This document shows, piece by piece, positions 23,704-34,161 of a stretch of 64,000 nt of DNA (within the stretch, counting starts at the first letter, position 1; every line of letters starts with the position of its first letter). The position numbers and the translations under genes were made by a program. Under the pieces are notes generated by a model, which saw nothing but the letters and a program-made list of their open reading frames with translations, was not told the origin of the DNA and made no database searches. The stretch covers positions 806,001 to 870,000 of the forward strand of contig OX596344.1 in assembly GCA_951394405.1 (NCBI GenBank), in the 5' to 3' direction. Source of the stretch: Coprinellus micaceus. Lineage: Eukaryota > Basidiomycota > Agaricomycetes > Agaricales > Psathyrellaceae.

Positions 23704-25189
23704 GGTATTGACAACGAGAGCGTAGTGAAGGGAATAGAGAGAGGCTTGGCTGGGCTGGGGTCTGGGCCAACCGACTGCCTCCTTGGATGGGGAATCGGGC
23801 AATAGGGAAGACCGTTTATATACCTTCTTGCCATCCAGGATTCGCCCCTCGTTGGGAGGCGTTTGGGCATCGTGGCCCCATGGAAGGCGGGTCCGACCCG
23901 CCATAATACGTCGAAGAAGCGTCTACCCACCCATGAGGCGGCCAGTCGTGTCCAATCCGTGGACCCTTCCGGAAAGGATACTCCCTTGTAAGTGCCCAGT
24001 GCGCATGTTCGAAGCTCAGAACTGGGGTAAAATTCTTCGCAATGGAGCCATACTGACGACGCGTCTGTTGAACGTCAATGGCGTTCGATGTAGGACGACG
24101 AACGATGGGCAGGATACTGGGGTTTTAGAAACAGTAGTGCATAGCTCGCCACATCATAAAGCGGTTCCGTTCAATGTTCATAGAAGCCAAGGGTCGAAGG
24201 CGACAGGGTGGTGGTTGGATGTTGAGAACAATCCTTGCCTGCCGGTCTGGGAAACAACTGTTCGGCAAAGTCCGCCACTATGATCGGCGCCACGACGGAC
24301 ACACATCTCAGGCTCACACCGCCATCGTCGATGGGCACGGTGGACAAGATCGACAATGCATGGGCCCGTCACTCCTATTTTTATTCGTGGATGGGGTTCA
24401 ACGCCCCCAGTCATACTCTCAGCAGCTCCGTGGGCCCTTTTGCTAACCGTCGGTATATTCAGTGTCTCGACTCAGAACCCTTTCGGCGAGGGTGCAATGC
24501 AAGTCTGTGGCTGGTATAGAGGAGAAACTGCGTCGTAGAGGTCAGAAGAGGTTCGGGGGACACGGGGTACGAAGAATCGGATGAGGGTACGTACTTTCGT
24601 CGTCTTTCTCGAATTACCTTCGACTTCTGACCAAATTGACATGGCAGTTCGTGTAGACCATATTTCGAGGCTCCTCGGAACAATCTCAGAGTGTTTTATC
24701 TGAGTGATCTTTGACCTTCAATAGTACCCAGTTCCCAGTCATGGTGCCGGGTCGTGGATGGCCAAGTGGGTACATCATGTACGCTTCTTCCCATCCATCC
24801 ATGACCTTGGTTTGGCACCTTGAAGCCTCCTCCGAACCAAGGCGCGCCTTTGGGGCCTGCCCGGATCGCCGCATAGGCCCAGAGTCACGTTGGCCTCTCC
24901 AACGCCCAGTACTATTCTTCTGCTCTGACCTATTTTCTGTATTATCGGGTGGTCGGGCGAAGGCGGGTAGTGGGGTGGTTTCTATTTTCCTAAGAGTCAC
25001 AACTTCGTGGAGGGTATTCCAGTACTCAGAACAGCATCGCTTGCCCTCTGCCCGTCCTACTCGTCGGAGCGGATCAAAACATGACCAAGCGTCCTGTATC
25101 AAACCACGCTCAGCCTGACCATTGCCTCTCCGTCCCCTTCCCTTCCACCACCATCCACTGCATCTCATCAATGCAGCCCCTCTATACTC
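23704..25189. other. Upstream region, nothing recognised
   Basis: It begins with the promoter of dynamin-like copy B. The rest contains only short frames on both strands without known motifs. No repeat structure was seen until the tandem array that starts near 25190. Confidence 0.4.
23815..23822 (-). promoter_or_regulatory. TATA box of dynamin-like copy B
   Basis: TATATAAA on the minus strand is about 112 bases upstream of the ATG at 23703. It matches the element in front of copy A. Confidence 0.5.
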
Positions 25190-26260
25190 GCCTTCTCTTC
25201 ACCCCGCCTTTATCCATAACGCCAGACGGGCCTCGGGGATGCGGCCTTTCGCATGTGGGGTGACAGGGACATTGGTCTCCCCTCTTCTGCGGCGCCCCTA
25301 CATCGCGAAGGTTCAATCTCTGCGCCCTATTGGTCTCTACTGGATATTTGGCGCTGGGCGTGGTCGTCAAACGGCAAAAGCTGAGTGATGTTCTCTCTTA
25401 GTGTCCCCTTCCAGACTCCCCTTCTTCTTTTACACCTTCATTCGCCACGAACCAGGATGTCGACGCCCTTCACGGATGCGGCCTCTCGCACACAGGGATG
25501 CCCGATTAAGGATGGGGAGAGGCAGGGCCCGGCCGCTCCCTTTGGGACGGCATCTCTACGCTGTGAAGCTCCAATCTACGGGCTCCGTCTGACCCTCTTG
25601 GATGCCCACCGTTGGGCGTGGCCTTTTATTTTCCTTCTGATAGTTATAAACCCCCTTTATTTTCTTCGCCACGAACCGGGATGTAGACCCCCCCACAGAT
25701 GCGGCCTCTCGCACACAGGGATGCCTGATTAGGAATGGGGAGAGGCATGGCTGTCAGCCTCTCCTTTTGGGACGGCATCTCTACGTTGTGAAGCTCCAAC
25801 CTATGGGCTCCATCTCCCTACCCTGGATGCCCGTCATTGGGCGTGGTCGCTTTCATCATTTCTTTCCCTCCTTTTGCCACAAACCAGGATGTAGACGTCC
25901 CTCATCGATGTGGCCTCTCGCACACAGGGATGCCCGATTAGGAATGGGGGGAGGCATGGCTGCCGGCCTCTCCTTTTGGGACGGCATCTCTACGCTGTGA
26001 AGCTTCAATCTACGGGCTCCGTCTCCTTACCCTGGATGCCCGTCGCTGGGTGTGGCCTCTTCCATTCTTTTTGGGGACTATTTTTTTCTATTCACCCATC
26101 ACTAATCGCAACTACAGACATCCCTCGTGGCGCGGGCTTCTCATATGCGAAGATGCTCTGGAAAACTTCGATCTGCGGGCTCCGTCTTGCTCTTCTGGAC
26201 GATCCTCATATTGCTTGGCTTTGGTCTGCCCACGACGAGCCGTGTCATGGAGAGGACCAG
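25190..26260. repeat. Degenerate tandem array, about five units of 166-260 bp
   Basis: Blocks recur in the same order and orientation: GATGCGGCCTCTCGCACACA, GGGATGCCCGATTA, GACGGCATCTCTACGCTG, then a CTACGGGCTCCGTC block, and a TTGGGCGTGG end. The last shared block occurs near 25310, 25575, 25795, 26005 and 26170. Unit starts are clearest at 25443, 25667 and 25875 (periods 224 and 208). The three central units are the most alike; the first and last have drifted. Frames run through single units but share no known protein motif. The array could be a minisatellite or a repeated fragment of a decayed gene. Confidence 0.7.
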
Positions 26261-28851
26261 CTGGGAGATTGCCTCTCCTCGAGTCTGCTATGGAGCTTTC
26301 CCTGGAGCAAATTCGCGGGCCTACAAAGGTTTCTATGGAACTGGATGGCCACTGCATCGGTGTACTTATTACTGGTTCTGCACTGCGGCTCAGTCTGAGG
26401 AACAGCTTCGTTGGCGAGCGTGTTGCCAAATTCATCCAGCTGAGTAGCTCATGGAGGTGCGCTCTTGGACGCCCATGACGGTGCTATCGTTGAACATGTC
26501 ATTGGTATTCGACTGTCAACCATTCAAGTCACCACACTCTGGTGAAGCGGATAGTGCTCTCGAGGCCGCTCCTGAAGCACTCCGTGGAATATGCCCATGA
26601 GGTGCGACTTGTTCGTGACCTAGGTCTTGAGTCAATGCCTAACGTAAATGTCGCCGTTGTGTAGCCCCTGAGTTTACTCGGCCATTACCCCATGCTCCGG
26701 TGGCTGAGCCGGAGAACTAAACTAACCACCTCGCTGTCCGGGCGAACTCCGACCTTTCGAGAGCCGACTCTACCTCCCTCGATGTCTTCGATTCTGCGCT
26801 GGAGAATGCAGATGCGCACCCAAGGCTTTCTATTCATTTGATAACAATCCATTGCGCAAGGATGCACCATACTGGGCCTCTGACCCCAGACTCACCTAAT
26901 CTTTGTGTTGTGAGCACCTGTGCAACACTAGTTTGGAGGGTGTCATTTCGACGTGCGAACGGTACCGCTGCATCCACTTTGGCCTCTCTCCTCGGTTATC
27001 AGGGAGCTCAAGGTTGGCGAATTGTGTATGCACGTGTTCGCCCAGCGCAGACCCGGGGTATCAGATACAGGCGCCCACGCAGTCGATAAGGGGGCTCGAC
27101 TTCTTTCATTTTGGCGGCGCAGGTGACAACATGCATTCCACCGTTGGGTCGTTTCGTCCGGGTTGAATCGTTCGAACAAGATAGATGCTGATGTGATTTT
27201 GCAAAAGGGTACATCGAATTTGGCTGAAGAATTTGGCCCTCAATCTGATGTTCACTATGTTCCAGTCGTCCAATGGAGCCTCGAATGAGAGAGATGAGTG
27301 CCGGGAGTGGTAGGAAACCGCCTCGTCGTGACTGTTCGAGGAAGAGAGAGGTGAGTCTCAGCTTACCTGAGGAGGGGGATGATATCAGTGGGGCGTGCGT
27401 AGCACGTGCGGCCAGTCGCGTTCGCCTCGATGGGCAGAAACCTGGCTATTGGGTGAGCCGACGCGTTCGCCTCGATGGGCAGAAATGCGGCTCTGGGTGC
27501 TAGTCACTCCTCGGCTATTCGGGCTCCATTGAACTTATGAAATAATATTTAATTACGAGTACTATTCCATTGTCCAGCCCTGTGCCAGTACTGATATCGA
27601 TGTTACGCCGATTGGAAACAGTCTTGGTATCCAATGACGAGCTTCCCACACATCCCCTCTGTCCGTTCTACGCCCTCTCCAAGTGGCTGGGGGCACCGTT
27701 CTCAGAAACGCTTGAATTTCAAAGTCACCAATATACCCTCGTTCCTCGTCCACCGATCAGGGGATGATCAACTCAACAGTTCTCACATGTGACAGAGGAA
27801 CGCCCTGCAGTGTCACTGAGTCTCATTCTATTGGGTCAGAACGGCGCAGTGCCTTCTCTGCGGTCCGGCGGCTAATGTGTCCTGGGACTGTAGATTTGAT
27901 ATCTATAGTATCAACATTTAACTGGAATTCGCTTCTTTGACATTGTCACAATAGGAATTGTTGCGAAAATTCCACCTGCGGCGCGCGAGCTCACCTACGT
28001 TTTCGGACGGGATCATGCATATGCTTGAGTCCTCGGGCCTTCTACCATTGGGTTACTTATCAAATGGAATGCCTCGTTCAGGATTGATCAGGGGCGGGAA
28101 GTCAAAGGTGATGTCACTGAAGGCCCGGTGCTCAAGATAGTCATCCAAGTGTGCTAACTGAAACGACTCGGAATGGCCGAAGCCAGAGTATCGGCTCGCA
28201 AGCATCCCGGCCAAGAACCAGGTGGGTATCGATTCCCACTGTATAGACAAACGGTGAGTTATTGGCTAAGGCCTACTGGTGACAATTGTTACCTTTAAAT
28301 CTCAACTATTGGCCCATCAGATAGCTATTGATCTTCAAGTTCACCCAACGCCGCGCGTTAGGGTGAGGTGCCAAACAGCATTCCAGGCGGATATTAAAGA
28401 AGCTGAGTCTACTATGAGAGGCAATTTGGGGCGAAAGTCTGCGACTCGGAGTACCATCTGCCAACATGCGGCGTCTATGTCTCGGGCGCATGTAATTTTT
28501 TCCCGGTTCACTATGTTACTGTTCCAAAAAAAAGCGAGTTTCAGTTCGAATGGATAGGCCCCGTGGTAGGAGATCGTCTTTGACTCCTGAGAACCCGCGA
28601 TTTCTTACCTAGACCCAAAGCCAGCTCTTGGGGAGAGGACAGTGGTACACGTTCCATGCCACTTTCTAGTAACGGCGGGTTTCGAGCCTAGTCCGGATAA
28701 AAACTCCTCGAATTTGGCCTGACGCGTTTCCCCAGAGCCCGAATAAAAATGTGGGTCGCAGCGGTGGGCCTCTTCCCGTCCGGAGAGAAACCCACGCCCG
28801 CCAGCCGCAGGAGCTCACATATAGGTGGATACCGGTAGAATCGAGACGTTT
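26261..28851. other. Gene-poor stretch, nothing recognised
   Basis: Only short open frames on both strands. A minus-strand frame at 28250-28053 (65 codons) reads like soluble protein sequence but has no family I recognise and no splice partner. A 24-bp direct repeat sits at 27417-27440 and 27462-27485. Confidence 0.4.
27417..27485 (+). repeat. Two exact 24-bp direct repeats, 45 bp apart
   Basis: The block beginning CGCGTTCGCCTCGATGGGCA and ending GAAA occurs at 27417-27440 and again at 27462-27485. With the spacer this is a 45-bp period present in only two copies. Confidence 0.7.
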
Positions 28852-29333
28852 TCATCCACTTACAGACCTGAGACCCTTCGAAGCGACTTTGTGTTTGCCG
28901 CTGTTACACCTGAGTGTATTTGGAGGCGATCTTGAAATGGTTTCTGAGTCACACAGCCTCCAAACTTGGTAAGCGCCAGCTTGATACGTTGCATTGGGAG
29001 GGTAACCGTCGCTTCCTCTAAGTTTTTCAGCGACGAGCACTTTCATATCGGTGAGAAGTTCCTCAAGCACATAGAAAAACGGCCTGATGCGCTGCCCGCA
29101 TCCAAGAAACGAATATTTGAGCGACCTTTGACGATTTTTAGGCTTTTTTCAGTGTCCGGATAAGGATGGCCCAAAAGGGGCGATTCTGATAGGCATTGTA
29201 GTGGGAAATCGGCGGTCTCGTCTTTGTGCATCGTATATGTCGGCGCTACATAAGAAGAGGGCACTCTTCGCCGTGCCTCATGTCGATGCCTGTCGTCAGA
29301 TTGTGTGGCCCTGTGCCCTACATTCATTGACAC
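28852..29333 (-). pseudogene. Possible remnant of an FtsJ/RrmJ-like methyltransferase
   Basis: A minus-strand frame contains NIRFLDAGSASGRFSMCL, which resembles the SAM-binding FLDLGxAPGGFSxxL motif of RrmJ/FtsJ enzymes. A second overlapping frame (29070-28852) contains LCDSETISRSPPNTL and KVASKGL, resembling the end of such proteins in basidiomycetes. The roughly 100 residues normally between these parts are missing and the two parts are in different frames. If the resemblance is real, this is a deleted, frameshifted copy. The evidence is motif-level only and could be chance. Confidence 0.25.
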
Positions 29334-30068
29334 CGGCGTTGGTCATTTGCGCAGATCTGTCCATATCCGTGCCCCAGAGTTCGGCGTTCGTCTTGCATTT
29401 GGGTCTGATAGTGAATCCAAATTGTCACTGGCGAGATCTCGATCTCCGTGAACCTCTGCGAAGCTCTTCGTGATGGTGAGCACATCCACGAGAAAGTAAC
29501 AAAGCGGCGCAAGTTGCGTTAAGAAATATGCAGGCTGAGTGACTCTATATAACCCTACCCACTCCATGTTACCCGACACGCTCTGTTCCCCATCTCCCTG
29601 CGGGAGCTTATCGACACTCTCGGCTCCTCTCAGTACTCTAAAGGCCAACGCTGCAGCGGAGGGCTTTGTAGTGTCCACTCTCCCCGCTCTACACTGTTAG
29701 CACACTGCGCTCATGAGATGGCACTCCGTTACTCACTGCACCCCAGCGCCATACACTGATACCTTGACGCGAGGCATACATTCTTACCATGAATCCCCTG
29801 TCATCCCAGCCGACCAGCATCCTACCTTCGGGCTCACTCGAAGGGCTCACTCTTTGCATTCCGTTTTCCTCGGCATCGCCCAATAGCACTCAGCACAACA
29901 TCGGACTTGGTGCGAGCTATCACATCTCAGACTCCTAACCCTAGACTGATGCGTGTGCCACAACAGCATATGAGCCTGGGCTCGTTCCTCCTCCACTCCA
30001 GCGACGTCAACCTATCCCTCTTCCCCTTACGTTCTCCCAACGCGTCACGGTCGATGACGCCTTGGACG
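29334..30068. other. Intergenic, nothing recognised
   Basis: Short open frames only. No splice-supported gene, no repeat. It borders the inserted MITE on its right. Confidence 0.4.
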
Positions 30069-30076
30069 TGCTGCAC

Positions 30077-30650
30077 TAGGGTTGCGTATATAATTCCCAC
30101 CTGGGCATGTAAATAGTAACTTACAGGCGCCGATTTTTCGGCCGGGCAACTAATGTAAGTTACAGGGCATTTAATTGAATTTGATTCTTCACGTGCCGTT
30201 CCTCGGCCTGGGGCGCCCAGGGAGCTGTTTCTCCTACCGTAGCGCTCAACAGTGCTCTAAAGTTCCAAAAGACCCTTCGAAGACCTATACTCGGCCACTT
30301 TTGCAAATCTTGGCATGGTCGCGAACATTGCGGTTGGTGAATGGTCACTTCTGGGCTGGGCGCTTACCGCGAGGCGGGGAATGGCCTTTAGATAACCTGT
30401 AAACCACCTAAGAGCTATCCCTCCAACTTCCTTGGCGTGCTGATTTGTTGTTGGCTTGCTTCAGGTGCCCCATAACACCCTGAGCATCAGGTTGCAGCAG
30501 CAAGGCAACCTAGCCCCACCAAGCACCCTCGCCCGTGACGATTAAGTTACACCCCCGTTTTCGAGCCCCGGTAAATAATTAGTAAGTTACTGTAATTTAC
30601 ATGTGTAACTTACACTTTGTAACTAAAGGCGATTTACATACGCAACCCTA
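30077..30650. mobile_element. hAT-like MITE (574 bp) with 8-bp target-site duplication
   Basis: The element starts TAGGGTTGCGTATATAA and ends with the inverted counterpart of TAGGGTTGCGTATGTAAA. Directly outside both ends stands TGCTGCAC (30069-30076 and 30651-30658), a perfect 8-bp duplication. Inside, GTAACTTAC or its inverse recurs several times close to both ends, like subterminal transposase-binding repeats. No transposase frame is present, so it is non-autonomous. The 8-bp duplication and the TAGGG-type end fit the hAT superfamily; a KDZ-type element also makes 8-bp duplications, so the class is inferred. Confidence 0.82.
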
Positions 30651-30658
30651 TGCTGCAC

Positions 30659-32115
30659 CAGGAACACGGGCCGCCCACCGTCCAGGCCAGTACTGGCACG
30701 GCGACGGTCACGGCTGCCGATGCGAGGACCTAAAGCCCGGTATAGGTGTTGTCACTTGGGCTTTCGACCAATAGCCAACGGCAGGGGAGGCTTCGGAGTT
30801 CTGCCTTACCGTCAGTACAAGGTTTCGAGCCGGCGGTCGCAATAACGAAGGATGCTTTGGTCACCTGCTCTCGCCTCGACTCGGTCAGTTATGTCGCACG
30901 TTCCATTCCATGTTCTACCCGAAGACTTACCTCAACTACGACTTAACGTCTTTTATTTTTTGCCTCCACTACCGTATGTCGCCCCGTGATATTATATATG
31001 TGTACCATCGCGCTATCCTTCCTTTCCTTATGCTGTATGATTATAACTCCATTCCGCATTTTGTACCCTTGATAGGGGCGCTGGAACGAGTACGCTTCCT
31101 GGGAAAGTGGAGAATGTTTTCCCCTCCAGCCTTGCTGGCCGTCATCACGTCCGTTGACTGTGGTCTAGATCGGGTGTCGGTCGATTGAGCTTCTTGGGGG
31201 GGCAGGCGCAAACGCGTCCTGCGCACTATCGTTGGGCACCGCCGGAGTGTTCCCCTAGTTGCTGGAAGGTCCATTAGCCTTGGTAAAAGACCCATTAAAG
31301 ATGTCTGCTCATCATTGGCTACTACAAGGGTCCGGGTCCGCGTCGTCAGTTAGAGGTGGGTCAAGCCGTACCGTGATGTGGCAGGTCAATGATTAGGAGC
31401 GTCGCAAACACGCCCAGACGTAGCAGCCTTGTCGCCATCGCTGACCATCCAGAGACTTGAGAGGACATTTGCGAGGACTGTACGGCCGTAGTAGTGGGTC
31501 GGACGATGCTTGCAGTGCTGTCACAAACGATGCAGGTACTCTGGCGTTAGGTTGCTGAAGGTGACCCAGTACAAGTTGAGCGGGGAGACTAAGTTAATTG
31601 GCACGTACAGCTTGGATAGGCGGTTCGTGCAGTAATCATCCAGGCGGTGTGTGAGAATAGTGCATTCCACGCCTTCGGGTGGTTGAAAGCGCGGAGAGAG
31701 ATGGAGGGGACGGGTGCCAAATAATCAGCGTGCGAATTTCTTCCCGGCCATCAGCCGGCCTCGAGTTCTGTTGAAAGACAACCCGAACACAGAACACGAA
31801 CCGTGTCATCCTAGGCCCCCACTCCTCAACAGTTCGGGGTCAAAATCTCAAGGAGATATTTGCGCCCACGTTCTCTAACAACTTGAAGCAAGAAGATAGT
31901 GTTCCAATAAAACAAGATAACCGGGTAGCGTACAGCAAGGATTGACCGATACCAAGGAGGGCGGGACGAAGCCGAGGAAGGACGAGTGGGACTCTATTGG
32001 TACAGAACCCTGATGATGTGGTAAGAATGCTTGAGTAGGTGAAGTGTGGCGACGATGATAACGACTTCGTAGCGGTATGATCTAGATTTCAATTCGGGGG
32101 ACCTCCTTCGCATGT
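30659..32115. other. Intergenic, nothing recognised
   Basis: Mixed sequence with short frames on both strands and no motif. Its right end is the 3' flank of the minus-strand gene at 32116-32820. Confidence 0.4.
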
Positions 32116-32820
32116 TCAGAGCCTGCTATAGCCACAAAACGCAGAGGTGGGGTAGAGGCTCTGCGAGTTGAGCCGCGGAGACTCCCCATGAAGAGTCAAA
32201 AGGGAGATGCTCTCCTGCGGACCGGGTCTTAACCCACCCCACCACAACTCCTGCGCAACCCCACGAGCGAGGTGGCCGGTGCGGAACGCGCACTCTCGTT
32301 GTACCGTATCCAAGACGTCGTGGACACGGACGCCTCTGAATGGCCCTGCACCTCTCGCCACGAAGAAGGTACCGTCTACCTCTGGGTCATCGGCCTCGAT
32401 CTGTATGGTGAAGAAAGTTAGGGATGGGTGCGTCGCTGGTTGCATGTGCCATGTCGGGTCGAGGTGCGTGCCTTCGAGATGCTGGAGGTCCATATGAAGT
32501 CTGTCAATCCCGCTGAGGACGTTCCATAGCCTGCGCGTGGCTATGGGATGATCGGAGGAGAGGATGTGGGTGAATGGTAGTGGGAGGGGTACTGGTCGGT
32601 GACGCTTGTTTGGGGGAGGCACAAGTTCAGGTTCGTGTACTGTGGTGCGTATCAGTCGCTGGTCTTCGAACGAAGATAACTGGTTGATCAAGGTCTGCGG
32701 CGTACCTTCGAGGGCGTAGTACGCTGCATGGCTGGGAGGCGACGCCAAACCGAACGGGATGGGGACGAGGAGCTCGTCAAGAGGCTTCAAATCTGAGCAA
32801 GTTCTGCCGAGACCGCTCAT
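32116..32820 (-). CDS. Single-exon protein, DUF6699-like
   Basis: An uninterrupted 234-codon frame reads MSGLGRTCSDLKPLDELLVP onward. The middle (LWNVLSGIDRLHMDLQHLE, about 100-120) and the block FRGVRVHDVLDTVQRECAFR (about 168-187) resemble the pattern in DUF6699 proteins, where a hydrophobic beta-rich part is followed by VTVxDVLxxIxxxL. That family is abundant and functionally undefined in basidiomycetes. The second block is preserved in a decayed copy at 53385-53945, which supports real coding history. The last 40 residues are low in information and the true 3' end could differ by a splice. No signal peptide or membrane segment is seen. Confidence 0.6.
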   Translation of the reverse strand: MSGLGRTCSDLKPLDELLVPIPFGLASPPSHAAYYALEGTPQTLINQLSSFEDQRLIRTTVHEPELVPPPNKRHRPVPLPLPFTHILSSDHPIATRRLWNVLSGIDRLHMDLQHLEGTHLDPTWHMQPATHPSLTFFTIQIEADDPEVDGTFFVARGAGPFRGVRVHDVLDTVQRECAFRTGHLARGVAQELWWGGLRPGPQESISLLTLHGESPRLNSQSLYPTSAFCGYSRL

Positions 32821-33555
32821 GTTCTTCGCGCTGGGGCTCGTATAACCTCGGTGGACGTCAGCCAGGTACTCGTGACATGGACGAGGACCAATGGGGTGCG
32901 CTACTCACTGTCCGAAAGACGTGCTCGTACTCAGCCTGGCTTATGGAGCGGCAGAAGGGGAGGGCAGGAAAGTGGGGTGGGCTTGGTGAGGGGAAGGAAG
33001 AAAGGGCGTTGATGGGAAGGATATGGTAAACTGGGTGTCTTATATATGAGCGTTGGGGTTAGACACCTTACAATCCTGCAGCGGTCGGGGAACATGACGG
33101 CGACAGAAAGTCGTCTACCGGCGTTATATTAGAAGACCGGTGGTTTCCGCCGCATTACGTCCCTAGTCGCGAAATCCTGGCTGAACCCATGGTGTGGACC
33201 GGTGTTCTTGTTCAGTCTTCGGTGGGGTTGGGATGTTGGGATCTAACCCAACCCAACGTTCCTCAGCGTTATTAGCCATCCGGGTCCTCGTCCCAAGTAT
33301 AGAGTCTCGCGATGATGAAGAGGTTTGAATTCGTATCGAGTGTATTCGCCGCGGAGTGGTGCTAAAGGTAAAAGTCGATCTTCCCCTGGTCCTGATGATA
33401 TGGGTACCTCCGGATCGTAAAGAGAACGTGGGCGCTTATCTGAGTCTCTATATTAGCCGGGTTGCGCGAAATGGCCGGGCATTCACACCTGAGATCATTA
33501 CGGCTTCAATCCGTGTACGGGTTGAAGAACACAAGCCTAGCAAGATATCTGGGCA
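32821..33555. other. Upstream region of the DUF6699-like gene
   Basis: It includes the G/A-rich (pyrimidine-rich on the minus strand) leader at about 32930-33020 that suits a promoter of the gene at 32116-32820. Nothing else was recognised. Confidence 0.4.
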
Positions 33556-34161
33556 TCAGAAAATGCAGAAATCCGAGTGCTTCCCTGCAGGCAGTGTCTG
33601 TCGAAGCGCGCCAATTGTGTGTGGTTCCAGGTAGGCAGTGTTTCTAGCAGTAGATCCGGAGCCTGTACCCCCCTTATCACTGTGAAGAGTGTCGGTTTTC
33701 AACGGATACTTGCTTCGAATCCTGGAGACGAGCTGAACTTGCATCCCATCCTGGGGAGCGGGGACGTACGAAAGGTCTAGCCTTTGGGTCCCAGAGCTGT
33801 GAAACCGACTGCCGTACGGGTCATCAGAGAATCTTTCTCGTGGCCTGGGTGAGTATGCTCGTTTGTAGACTTCGAGCAAGCCTCCACAGAGCATAGAGGG
33901 CGCACCTTTGGGAACGGTGGGCTGGTGATGATACGTCACGATGGTCCGTAACACCAAACGCAGTGGTGCATGGAATGATCTCGAGATGTCGAAGTAGGGT
34001 GAAATCCAGCCACAGAGGGAAATGGGTTGGGGATGATGGTGCTGGAGAGGTGTAAATCTGAAATCCGCGTCAATCTGGGTTGCGCCGTGAATTGGATCGG
34101 ATACTGACCCTGAAAGGAGTGATTTGTACGAATTGACGAATTTGGTCCTCGCTATATGCAT
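33556..34161 (-). CDS. Unrecognised open frame, 201 codons
   Basis: A single open frame from an ATG at 34161. I recognise no family. Composition is rich in His, Pro, Arg and Ser, and the part around LLEVYKRAYSPRPRERF looks protein-like. It lies about 0.7 kb upstream of the DUF6699-like gene on the same strand and could be a diverged or decaying relative, but I cannot align the two convincingly. It may equally be a chance frame. Confidence 0.25.
   Translation of the reverse strand: MHIARTKFVNSYKSLLSGSVSDPIHGATQIDADFRFTPLQHHHPQPISLCGWISPYFDISRSFHAPLRLVLRTIVTYHHQPTVPKGAPSMLCGGLLEVYKRAYSPRPRERFSDDPYGSRFHSSGTQRLDLSYVPAPQDGMQVQLVSRIRSKYPLKTDTLHSDKGGTGSGSTARNTAYLEPHTIGALRQTLPAGKHSDFCIF

Noticed and set aside
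25190..26260. CRISPR-like repeats
   Set aside because: Units exceed 160 bp, repeats are imperfect and have no short spacers; the genome is eukaryotic.
33700..33740. tRNA-like TTCGAATCC box
   Set aside because: No matching A box, acceptor stem or anticodon arm could be placed around it.
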